Made by a program: the position numbers and the translations under genes
Notes under the pieces: generated by a model
Databases searched by the model: none
What the model was told of the DNA's origin: nothing
The model's input: only the letters and a program-made list of their open reading frames with translations
Origin: JBLHKE01 sp047619485
GTDB taxonomy: Bacteria > Verrucomicrobiota > Verrucomicrobiia > Verrucomicrobiales > DEV007
Length of the DNA: 7,363 nucleotides
Assembly: GCA_047619485.1 (NCBI GenBank)
Contig: JBLHKE010000385.1
Coordinates: 1 to 7,363 of the forward strand
Direction of reading: 5' to 3'
Part shown: in pieces, positions 1 through 5,877 of the stretch
Layout of the letters: every line of letters starts with the position of its first letter
Numbering within the stretch: the stretch's first letter is position 1

Positions 1-661
1 CCTTCGCGTTCAGCCATCCCTCACCATTCGCCATCTGCGCCAGTTCCCCCGCCGTCAGACCATGCACGAACGGCACTGGATACATCCCCACAAATGATTT
101 CCATTTCGGTTCCAGCGGAGGTCCCTCGACCCGCTCGCCACCCAACGGGTTTGGCCGATCTAAGACCACGAACCCCTTTCCCGCCTGCGCCGCCGCCTCC
201 ATGCACAGACCCATCGTGCTCACATACGTGTAACAACGCGCGCCGACATCTTGCATGTCGAACACCAACACGTCCACCCCGCGCAACATCTCAGCCGTCG
301 GCTTGCGGGTCTTCCCATACAGCGAGTGCACCGGCAGTCCGGTCGCCGCGTCACGTCCAGACGCGACCTTCTTCCCCGCCAAGGCCACCCCATCGAGACC
401 ATGTTCTGGTGCGAACAGCGCGACCAGATTGACCTCCTTCGCCGCATGCATCACCAAGCGCGTCTTCCTCCCCTTACCGTCCACCCCGGATTGATTCGTC
501 ACCAGTCCTACCCGCTTCCCCGCGAGGGCAGCAAACTCATCCTCCACGAGGCGATCGATCCCCAGAGAAACCGATCGTCTGCCAAACAGCTTCCCCTCCA
601 CCGGCAACGCACACACACCAGCGCCCGCAGCGCCCAAACGAAGAAAATCAGAACGTCTCAT
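1..661 (-). CDS. namZ: NamZ-type exo-beta-N-acetylmuramidase (DUF1343, GH171), 3' end cut by window edge
   Basis: Members of this family remove terminal N-acetylmuramic acid from the non-reducing end of peptidoglycan fragments. The frame is open from ATG 661-659 to the window edge and gives 220 residues; the family is usually about 400, so roughly the C-terminal half is missing. Visible family motifs, in order, are GLVTNQSGVD (52-61), LFAPEHGLDG (82-91), VFDMQDVGARCYTYVSTM (133-150), VVLDRPNPLGG (165-175) and PFVHGLTAGEL (197-207). The Glu of PEHG (E86) is a conserved, proposed catalytic residue. The N-terminus MRRSDFLRLGAAGAG resembles a Tat signal, with paired Arg, FLR and a small hydrophobic stretch, but has one extra residue between RR and FL compared with the consensus. 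Export is therefore likely and the route is uncertain. No strong ribosome binding site precedes the start. It is divergent from the NagZ gene, which fits a shared role in cell-wall sugar salvage. Confidence 0.9.
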   Translation of the reverse strand, partial: MRRSDFLRLGAAGAGVCALPVEGKLFGRRSVSLGIDRLVEDEFAALAGKRVGLVTNQSGVDGKGRKTRLVMHAAKEVNLVALFAPEHGLDGVALAGKKVASGRDAATGLPVHSLYGKTRKPTAEMLRGVDVLVFDMQDVGARCYTYVSTMGLCMEAAAQAGKGFVVLDRPNPLGGERVEGPPLEPKWKSFVGMYPVPFVHGLTAGELAQMANGEGWLNAK

Positions 662-751
662 GGGGGAACCTACTGCTAGGCTCCACTCAAACAATCTCCA
701 AAAACTCACCAGAGATGCGCCCACTGACCACCAAAAAGCATCTAACTTTCC

Positions 752-765
752 GTCACAGCGGTGAC
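752..765. repeat. Perfect short inverted repeat, possible operator
   Basis: The sequence GTCAC-AGCG-GTGAC is a perfect 5-bp inverted repeat with a 4-base spacer. It sits 91 bases upstream of the namZ start and 136 bases upstream of the nagZ start, a position where a shared operator could act on both genes. I cannot assign it to a known regulator. A 5-bp repeat can occur by chance in a gap of this length. Confidence 0.3.
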
Positions 766-814
766 AAATGAACAGGCAGAACAACGAATCGACGCAAGCC
801 CATTTCCGAGATTT

Positions 815-839
815 GTGTCCATTCGTGGTCAACGGACAC
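815..839 (+). repeat. 6-bp stem inverted repeat upstream of nagZ
   Basis: GTGTCC at 815-820 pairs perfectly with GGACAC at 834-839 across a 13-base loop. It lies about 60 bases upstream of the nagZ start and could be an operator half-site pair or a leader hairpin. It is not followed by a T-run, so it does not look like an intrinsic terminator. Confidence 0.3.
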
Positions 840-900
840 TTCCCGCAGAACCGCCAACAATTTTTCATTGGTAATTCCCCGAGTGCTCCTAATCTACCGC

Positions 901-2016
901 ATGGATTCAGAACAACTCGGCCAACTATTGCTCACCGGCGTCCCCGGACCAGAGCTCGATCCCGACACCGCACGGCGATTCAAGAAGCTCCAGCCCGGCG
1001 GCTTCATCCTGTTCGGTCGCAATATCAAATCGCCCGAGCAACTCCGTAAGCTCACCGACGACCTGCGCGACCTGTCCAACACCGAACCCATCATCACCAT
1101 CGACCAGGAGGGCGGCCGGGTGTCGCGCCTGCGCCTCATCGGCAACGAGCCGCCCAACGCCCAAGCGTTGCGCGAGAAAGGTGATCGCCAACTGATCAAA
1201 CGGCACGGTTTCCTCACTGGTGACATCCTGCGGCTGTTCGGATTCAATCTCGACCTCTGCCCGGTGCTCGACATCAGCCACAACGGCGACGTCGACAATT
1301 CGCTCAAGGGCCGCACCTACGGCACCGACGCCCAGCAGGTCATCGACTACGCAGGCACGTTCAACCGCGCCATGCGCAAGACCGGCATGCTCAGCTGCGG
1401 CAAACACTTCCCGGGTTACAGCCAAGCGGCCGTCGACGCCCACGAGGAACTACCGGTCATCGACCGCACGCGCGAGCAAATCGAGACAGAAGAACTAGCC
1501 CCCTTCCGCGCGCTCGCGCCAGAGATCGACGCGATGATGATCTGCCACGCGCACTACCCCGCCTTCGATGGCGATCGCCCGCGTTGGCCGTCGTCGCTCT
1601 CGAAAAACATCATCACCAAGCTACTTCGTGATCAGCTTGGCTACGAGGGGCTCATCATGACCGATGACCTCGACATGGGCGCCATCCTCAACGAAGTCGG
1701 CTTCGAACAGACGATCCAGGAAGCGATTCTCGCCGGCAACGACATGGTGATGATCTGCCACCGGGTCGACATGGTGGAGGAAGCGTTCGAGCACCTCAAA
1801 AAAGTGCCGGGACCGGTCATCCACGACGCCCAGGAGAGCATCTACCAGACCAAGAAACGCCTCGCCCGTCCCACAAAATTCAGCCTCGAGGCTTTCAAGG
1901 AGATCGACGACAAGATCTGGGATCTGCGCGTCGATACCCTAGGCGAAGAAAAAGCCAAAATCCTCAGTGTCGAAGACGGCAAGCGCAGCCCGGTCGAAAA
2001 CATAGGAGACAATTAG
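901..2016 (+). CDS. nagZ: NagZ-type beta-N-acetylglucosaminidase, glycoside hydrolase family 3
   Basis: The enzyme releases N-acetylglucosamine from GlcNAc-anhydroMurNAc or GlcNAc-MurNAc fragments during peptidoglycan recycling. The 371-residue product has the single-domain GH3 NagZ layout: GGFILFGRNI near residue 35, the substrate-binding DQEGGRV (68-74), KHFPG starting at K168, the D179-A-H181 pair that serves as general acid/base in NagZ enzymes, and MTDDLDMGAI with predicted nucleophile D255. There is no signal peptide, so it should act in the cytosol, as in Gram-negative NagZ. I chose ATG 901 because the protein then begins MDSEQLGQLLL, as expected for the family; an in-frame TTG at 868 adds eleven residues without support. 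The catalytic loop reads KHFPGYSQ rather than the usual KHFPGHGD. Length is normal to slightly long, with a charged C-terminal tail. Confidence 0.92.
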   Translation: MDSEQLGQLLLTGVPGPELDPDTARRFKKLQPGGFILFGRNIKSPEQLRKLTDDLRDLSNTEPIITIDQEGGRVSRLRLIGNEPPNAQALREKGDRQLIKRHGFLTGDILRLFGFNLDLCPVLDISHNGDVDNSLKGRTYGTDAQQVIDYAGTFNRAMRKTGMLSCGKHFPGYSQAAVDAHEELPVIDRTREQIETEELAPFRALAPEIDAMMICHAHYPAFDGDRPRWPSSLSKNIITKLLRDQLGYEGLIMTDDLDMGAILNEVGFEQTIQEAILAGNDMVMICHRVDMVEEAFEHLKKVPGPVIHDAQESIYQTKKRLARPTKFSLEAFKEIDDKIWDLRVDTLGEEKAKILSVEDGKRSPVENIGDN

Positions 2017-2054
2017 TCCTGTCCGATCCGATCAACTCAAGTAGAATAAAACTC

Positions 2055-2075
2055 GCGCCATTAGCGCCATTAGCG
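2055..2075. repeat. Short tandem repeat in the leader of the zinc-ribbon gene
   Basis: The 9-base unit GCGCCATTA occurs twice in tandem, followed by the first three bases of a third copy. It lies 24-44 bases upstream of the next start codon, between nagZ and the zinc-ribbon gene. It may be replication slippage or a small regulatory leader element. No function can be read from it. Confidence 0.5.
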
Positions 2076-2098
2076 GTTAAATCTCAAAACCCAATCAA

Positions 2099-2806
2099 AT
2101 GCAAAAAACCGTCGAAAAACTCCTCGTCATCCAAGAGCGCGATCAGAAAATCCGCGACCTGAATAAGGAACTCGCACGTCTCCCCGTCGAGGAGGAGCAG
2201 GCGCGAGCACGCCTCGCCGATGACAACGCGGCCGTCGCTGGGGGCAAGAAAGCGATCCAGGAGAACGAGATCGCGATGAAAAATTTCGAGCTCGATATCG
2301 ACACACGCAAGGACAGCGTGATGAAGCTCAAGATGCAACAGTTCGAGACGCGCAAGAACGACGAGTTCGCTGCGATCGGCACCGAGATCAAGCGCTACGA
2401 AAGCGAGATCACCAAGCTGGAGGACTCCGAGCTCGAACTGATGGAGTTGGGCGAAACCCTGGCCGCCACGCTCGGGGAAGCGAAAGAAAGACTCGCCGAG
2501 ACCCAATCGGTCGTCGACGAGGAACTGGCTGCCATCGCCGCTCGCAAGAAGAACTCGGAGGAGCGCATTGTCGAGATCAAGACCGATCGTAAACAGCACG
2601 CCGCAGCGATCGAGGACGAGGATGACCTGCAGTTCTACGAGGCCATTTTCAAAAAGAAAGGCGATGCCGCCGTCGTCCCGCTGAAGCACGACGAAAACTG
2701 TGGTGGTTGCCACATGAAGCTCATCAAGGACACCGTCATGAAGACGAAGGCAGCCAAAGAGATCACCCAATGCCAACAGTGCGGCCGCATCCTCTACGAG
2801 GAGTAG
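2099..2806 (+). CDS. Coiled-coil protein with C-terminal C4 zinc ribbon (CT398/COG1579 family)
   Basis: The 235-residue product is a long charged helix followed by a zinc ribbon. Residues about 1-180 are rich in Glu, Lys, Ala and Leu in heptad-like order, as expected for an antiparallel coiled-coil hairpin. The segment RKNDEFAAIGTEI corresponds to the conserved family stretch usually written as 'tnkEyqal..Ei'. The ribbon is formed by C201-x2-C204 and C225-x2-C228, just before the C-terminus GRILYEE. The Chlamydia homologue CT398 binds the sigma-54 factor RpoN and a type III secretion component; that role is not established for free-living relatives. It is cytosolic, with no signal or membrane segment. 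The ATG at 2099 is the only sensible start and has no Shine-Dalgarno sequence. An 82-base gap separates it from nagZ, so read-through from nagZ is possible. All four zinc ligands are intact. Confidence 0.88.
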   Translation: MQKTVEKLLVIQERDQKIRDLNKELARLPVEEEQARARLADDNAAVAGGKKAIQENEIAMKNFELDIDTRKDSVMKLKMQQFETRKNDEFAAIGTEIKRYESEITKLEDSELELMELGETLAATLGEAKERLAETQSVVDEELAAIAARKKNSEERIVEIKTDRKQHAAAIEDEDDLQFYEAIFKKKGDAAVVPLKHDENCGGCHMKLIKDTVMKTKAAKEITQCQQCGRILYEE

Positions 2807-2808
2807 CG

Positions 2809-2979
2809 CTAGGAAAACTCCGAGCTTAGCCTTCCTCGCTCGGGCACTCGCCCTTGCCGTATTCCCAGAATACCGAAGCCAACACCGCTCGAGTCGGTGC
2901 CGATTGCAAACTTGCACGTCATGATCTCGTGCCAGCTGAAATTCCTTGCCGTCATATCTGCTTGGTTATTTTCGCTCAT
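2809..2979 (-). CDS. Possible small ORF, 56 codons, unrecognised
   Basis: A minus-strand frame runs from ATG 2979-2977 to TAG 2811-2809. It encodes a 56-residue peptide starting MSENNQADMTARNFSWHEIM and ending GRLSSEFS. AGG directly precedes the ATG, too close to act as a ribosome binding site. The first 40 residues look reasonably protein-like, including a KFAIGTDSSGVGFGILGI stretch. The C-terminal part is Arg-rich and uses codons that are rare in the neighbouring genes (CGA, AGG, CTA, ATA). It ends two bases from the zinc-ribbon stop on the opposite strand. I do not recognise a family, and it may be a chance frame or a piece of a dispersed intergenic repeat. Confidence 0.25.
   Translation of the reverse strand: MSENNQADMTARNFSWHEIMTCKFAIGTDSSGVGFGILGIRQGRVPERGRLSSEFS
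2820..2932 (+). terminator. Run of small hairpins downstream of the zinc-ribbon gene
   Basis: Five short inverted repeats follow the zinc-ribbon stop: CCGAGC/GCTCGG (2820-2843, 12-base loop), GGGC/GCCC (2842-2853), GTATTC-CCA-GAATAC (2859-2873), CACCG/CGGTG (2883-2899) and GCACG/CGTGC (2914-2932). The first two share two bases, so they are alternatives. None has the U-run of a classical intrinsic terminator. The cluster may help end transcription or protect the mRNA 3' end, or it may be structured non-coding RNA. Short stems of this kind are common in GC-rich DNA, so the call is tentative. Confidence 0.3.
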
Positions 2980-2985
2980 CCTGTT

Positions 2986-3152
2986 TTAAGGGCACCGCCG
3001 AAAACCTCATGCGGGCTGGAGCTTGATAAAATCTCCGCTGTCTTCGTTGCTAAAGCGCCCACTATCACCAGATAGCTTAGCATTTATCGCCTCGCCAGCG
3101 GGAATTTTCTCTGCGCCCCATTTCCACAGCAGGTTTCCGGAGGTGCCCTTAA
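2986..3152. repeat. 167-bp block with imperfect terminal inverted repeats (MITE-like candidate)
   Basis: Bases 2986-3007 and the reverse complement of 3131-3152 agree at 20 of 22 positions, including the outermost 11, TTAAGGGCACC. The two mismatches are at positions 12 and 16, and similarity fades further inward. Both ends carry TTAA, which is palindromic and could also be a duplicated target. Midway lies a perfect small hairpin, CTATC-ACCA-GATAG (3062-3075), whose centre at 3068.5 almost coincides with the centre of the whole block at 3069. No transposase is encoded here, so the block would have to be non-autonomous or a remnant. A long RNA hairpin or a recombination site would look the same. 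I see no further copy in the window. Confidence 0.45.
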
Positions 3153-3168
3153 GAACTTTTTGGCGTGG
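3007..3168 (-). pseudogene. Protein-like minus-strand reading frame without a start, possible gene remnant
   Basis: The minus strand from 3168 to the TGA at 3009-3007 reads 53 codons with protein-like composition. It begins QKVLKGTSGNLLWKWGAEKI after two residues and ends SGDFIKLQPA. The upstream in-frame stop is TGA at 3171-3169 and there is no ATG, so it cannot be a complete gene as it stands. It crosses the right inverted repeat (3131-3152) and ends in the left one (2986-3007). On the plus strand the left arm, from about 2987, reads KGTAENLMRAGA, close to the KGTSGNLLWKWGA of the right arm on the minus strand. This means the inverted repeat also looks like diverged coding sequence. I do not recognise a family. 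Confidence 0.3.
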
Positions 3169-3233
3169 TCACAACCAGCGCTTCGCCAATTGACGCGAGG
3201 CCGCTAAAACGCCAGCGTTCAGCATCTAGAATC

Positions 3234-5876
3234 ATGCAACTTATACGCTACACGCTCACCGCCCTTGTTTCCCTGACCTCGGTCACCGCCCTCGTCGGAG
3301 CCGAGGCCGAAGTCGTGCCACTCGACTTTTTCACCACAGAGGATCCGAATCTCGAAGTCACCCTCTGGGCTCAGACGCCGATGTTCAACAATCCGACGAA
3401 CATGGACATCGACAAAGACGGCCGCATCTGGGTCGCCGAGGGGGTCAACTACCGCCGTCATGGCAACCGCCGCCCTGAGGGTGATCGCATTGTCGTGCTC
3501 CAAGACTCAACCGGGGATGGCAAGGCCGACAAGAGCCACGTCTTCGTCCAAGAGAAATTTCTCAATGCGCCACTGGGCGTCGCAGTGCTGGACAACAAGA
3601 TTATCGTCTCGATGACGCCGAGCATGATCGTCTACACCGACAAGGATCGCGACCTGGTGTTCGATGCCTCCAAAGGCGACACCCGCGAGGAATTGCTCAC
3701 AGGTTTCAGCGCCCCACAGCACGACCACACCCTGCACTCCGTCACCGCCGGCCCCGACGGCCAGTGGTACTGGAACCACGGCAACTGCGGCGGTCAGTTC
3801 ACTGATAAATCGGGGAAAACCTTCCGCCTCGGCAGCGCCTACATGAACCAGAATATCGCTGGCAAGAAGAGCGACGACGGCCATGTCTACATCGGTGGCG
3901 CGTCCTACCGCATGAATCCCGATGGCACCCACGCGGCGGTGATCGGCCACAACTATCGCAACAGCTACGAGCAGACCATCACCTCGTTCGGCGACGTCTT
4001 TCAGAACGACAACGACGACCCACCAGCCTGCCGGGTGACGCACGTGCTCGAGTATGGCAACGCCGGATTCTGTTCATTCGATGGCAAGCGTTCGTGGGGG
4101 GCTGATCGTCGCCCGGGTCAAGAGACGGCCATCGCCGAGTGGCGCCAGGAAGATCCTGGCACGATGCCTGCCGGCGATGTCTACGGCGGCGGCTCGCCCA
4201 CCGGGATCACCTATTACGAGGGCGGTGCCCTCGGCAAGAAATACGCCAACGGTCTGCTACTCAGCTGCGAACCAGGTCGTAACACGGTGTTCGGCTACCT
4301 GCCAGTGCCAGACGGCGCGGGGTTCAAATTGGAGCGGTTCGATTTTGTCACCACCAACAGCGACGGGGAGTTCGCTGGGTCAGACTTCATCATCCGCAAG
4401 TCGAAACCCAACAAGGACAACAAGAAGACCTTGTTCCGCCCCTCTGATGTGACGGTCGGTGCCGATGGCGCGATCTACATTTGCGATTGGTACGATGCCC
4501 GCGTCGGCGGTCACTCGGACCTGGACGACACCCTCTCGGGCGCCATCTACCGCATCGCTCCAAAGGACTTTAAGTCGACGGTTCCAAAACTCGACCTCGA
4601 GAGAACCGACGGTCAGATCGCCGCGCTGAAGAGCAGTGCTATCAACGTGCGCAACCTCGGGTTCACGCGCCTCAAGGAAGGTGGAGAGAAATCGGTCAGT
4701 GCCGTCTCATCCCTGTTGGAAGATCCGAACAAATTCGTCCACGCCCGCGCTGTGTGGCTGCTCTCACAACTCGGAGACGCTGGCGTCGCCAAAGTGAAAC
4801 CGCTCCTAGATCACGCCGATCCCGAAATGCGCACGGTCGCCTACCGGGCGCTGCGGCGTCAGAATATTGACCTGCTGACGATGTCAAAAAAACTCGCCAG
4901 CGACACATCCGCAGCTGTGCGCCGCGAAGTCGCTCTGGCGATGCGCAATCTAGGTGAGGAAGCCGTGCCGATCCTCACGACCGTCGCGGCTGGATTCGAT
5001 GGTATCGACCGCAGCTACCTCGAAGCGATCGGCACTGGCGCCACCCGCAAAGAGGCTGCTGTCTACGACGCCGTCATCGGCAAGGCCGACGCCACCAAGT
5101 GGACAGCAACCCAAGCCAAATTGGCGTGGCGCCTGCACCCGGCGCAGAGCGCGGTGGCATTCAAAGCTCGCGCGATGGCAACTCCAACCAGCCCCGAGGA
5201 CAAGAAGGCAGCCATGGTCGCACTCGCTTACATTCCGGAAAAGGAGGGCGCGACCGCGATGTTGAATCTGGCCCAACACGGCACGGGTGAAACCCGTGGC
5301 ATAGCCTTAAGCTGGCTGCTGAAACTCAAGAGCGCCCAGTGGAAAGATTACGGTCTGGACGCCGAGCTAAAGACCCGCAAGCTCTACAACCCCGCCAATG
5401 TGCAACTCGTCGAGGTTACCTCCCCGCCAGCCCCGAAAACTCAGCTACCGCCGATCAGCGAAATCCTCTCGCTCAAGGGCGATGTCGCCAAAGGCCTGGT
5501 CGCGGCATCGCGCTGTTACGTCTGCCACAAGATTAGTGGAGACGGAATCGTCTACGGTCCGGACATCACCAGTTTTGCAAAAACCCAGACACCCGAAGTC
5601 GTCCTCAAGTCGATCATCGATCCCTCCGCCGACATCTCGCATGGATTTGCTGGTAGGGAAATCATCACCAAAGACGGCAAGACCATCCACGGCATCCAGC
5701 TCACCAGCGGAGATCCGTTGATCATCCAATCCACTGGCGGCCTGCAGCAGACGATCCCCAAAGGGAAAATCAAGAGTCAGAAAGACCTCGGCCGCAGCCT
5801 GATGCTGTCCGCCGAGCAGCTCGGCATGACAGCACAGGACCTCGCCGACCTGCTCGCTTACCTCAGATCGCTCTAA
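3234..5876 (+). CDS. Exported PVC-type dehydrogenase with HEAT-like repeats and C-terminal c-heme domain
   Basis: The 880-residue product has three parts. Residues 1-23 form a signal peptide ending ALVGA. Residues about 30-445 match the PVC-type membrane-bound dehydrogenase domain (TIGR02604), a beta-propeller-like fold, with DIDKDGRIWVAEG, HDHTLHS (163-169), NHGNCGG (181-187) and DWYDARVGGH from D418. Residues about 470-700 are Ala/Leu-rich helical HEAT-like repeats. The C-terminal 135 residues match the PVC heme-binding domain (TIGR02603), with one c-heme motif C761-Y-V-C764-H765 and M857 in SLM as a possible sixth ligand. It likely oxidises an unknown, perhaps sugar-derived, substrate in the periplasm and passes electrons on through heme. 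ATG 3234 is chosen because the signal peptide starts there; an in-frame GTG at 3165 adds 23 basic, non-native residues. No Shine-Dalgarno sequence is seen. It is slightly shorter than typical family members and is coupled to the sulfatase downstream. Confidence 0.9.
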   Translation: MQLIRYTLTALVSLTSVTALVGAEAEVVPLDFFTTEDPNLEVTLWAQTPMFNNPTNMDIDKDGRIWVAEGVNYRRHGNRRPEGDRIVVLQDSTGDGKADKSHVFVQEKFLNAPLGVAVLDNKIIVSMTPSMIVYTDKDRDLVFDASKGDTREELLTGFSAPQHDHTLHSVTAGPDGQWYWNHGNCGGQFTDKSGKTFRLGSAYMNQNIAGKKSDDGHVYIGGASYRMNPDGTHAAVIGHNYRNSYEQTITSFGDVFQNDNDDPPACRVTHVLEYGNAGFCSFDGKRSWGADRRPGQETAIAEWRQEDPGTMPAGDVYGGGSPTGITYYEGGALGKKYANGLLLSCEPGRNTVFGYLPVPDGAGFKLERFDFVTTNSDGEFAGSDFIIRKSKPNKDNKKTLFRPSDVTVGADGAIYICDWYDARVGGHSDLDDTLSGAIYRIAPKDFKSTVPKLDLERTDGQIAALKSSAINVRNLGFTRLKEGGEKSVSAVSSLLEDPNKFVHARAVWLLSQLGDAGVAKVKPLLDHADPEMRTVAYRALRRQNIDLLTMSKKLASDTSAAVRREVALAMRNLGEEAVPILTTVAAGFDGIDRSYLEAIGTGATRKEAAVYDAVIGKADATKWTATQAKLAWRLHPAQSAVAFKARAMATPTSPEDKKAAMVALAYIPEKEGATAMLNLAQHGTGETRGIALSWLLKLKSAQWKDYGLDAELKTRKLYNPANVQLVEVTSPPAPKTQLPPISEILSLKGDVAKGLVAASRCYVCHKISGDGIVYGPDITSFAKTQTPEVVLKSIIDPSADISHGFAGREIITKDGKTIHGIQLTSGDPLIIQSTGGLQQTIPKGKIKSQKDLGRSLMLSAEQLGMTAQDLADLLAYLRSL

Positions 5877-5877
5877 C

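Larger units (their letters stand above)
662..900. promoter_or_regulatory. Divergent intergenic region between namZ and nagZ
   Basis: This 239-base gap lies between two divergent start codons and must hold the promoters of both genes. I cannot place convincing -35 and -10 boxes on either strand. Two inverted repeats stand out: GTCAC-AGCG-GTGAC at 752-765 and GTGTCC...GGACAC at 815-839. The short frames crossing it look like chance. A TTG at 868 would extend nagZ upstream, but the added residues look non-native. Confidence 0.55.

Noticed and set aside
94..679. Plus-strand open frames of 79-142 codons at the window start
   Set aside because: They are Pro-, Arg- and His-rich shadows of the namZ frame on the minus strand, whose conserved DUF1343 motifs settle the coding strand.
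868..900. TTG start for nagZ, adding eleven residues
   Set aside because: NagZ proteins usually begin close to the GQLLL segment, which ATG 901 provides. The upstream residues are not expected and TTG is a weak start.
2811..2850. Resemblance to the conserved RNase P RNA segment (AGGAAAACTCCGAGCTT)
   Set aside because: The other conserved RNase P regions, such as the ACAGAA stretch near the 3' end, are absent from the following 400 bases.
2883..2902. CACCG...AGTCGGTGC hairpin resembling a tracrRNA terminal stem
   Set aside because: There is no CRISPR repeat, cas gene or anti-repeat in the window; the similarity is a short chance match.
2084..2917. Long minus-strand open frame of 277 codons opposite the zinc-ribbon gene
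   Set aside because: It is the antisense of a Glu/Lys-rich coiled-coil gene, which produces Leu- and Val-rich open frames. It shows no family motif, while the plus-strand frame has a complete zinc ribbon and the expected length.
2854..3075. Plus-strand open frame of 73 codons in the intergenic region
   Set aside because: It lacks any recognisable domain, crosses the hairpin cluster and the left inverted repeat, and has no ribosome binding site. Its composition does not resemble neighbouring genes.
3165..3233. Upstream GTG start for the heme protein, adding 23 residues
   Set aside because: The extra residues are basic and unlike a signal peptide, and would bury the real signal sequence that begins at ATG 3234. 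No ribosome binding site supports the GTG.
3149..3235. 28-codon minus-strand frame whose ATG overlaps the heme protein start
   Set aside because: It reads MILDAERWRFSGLASIGEAL and ends at TAA in the right inverted repeat. The peptide is plausible but too short to support, and the overlapping start codons follow simply from the CATG palindrome.
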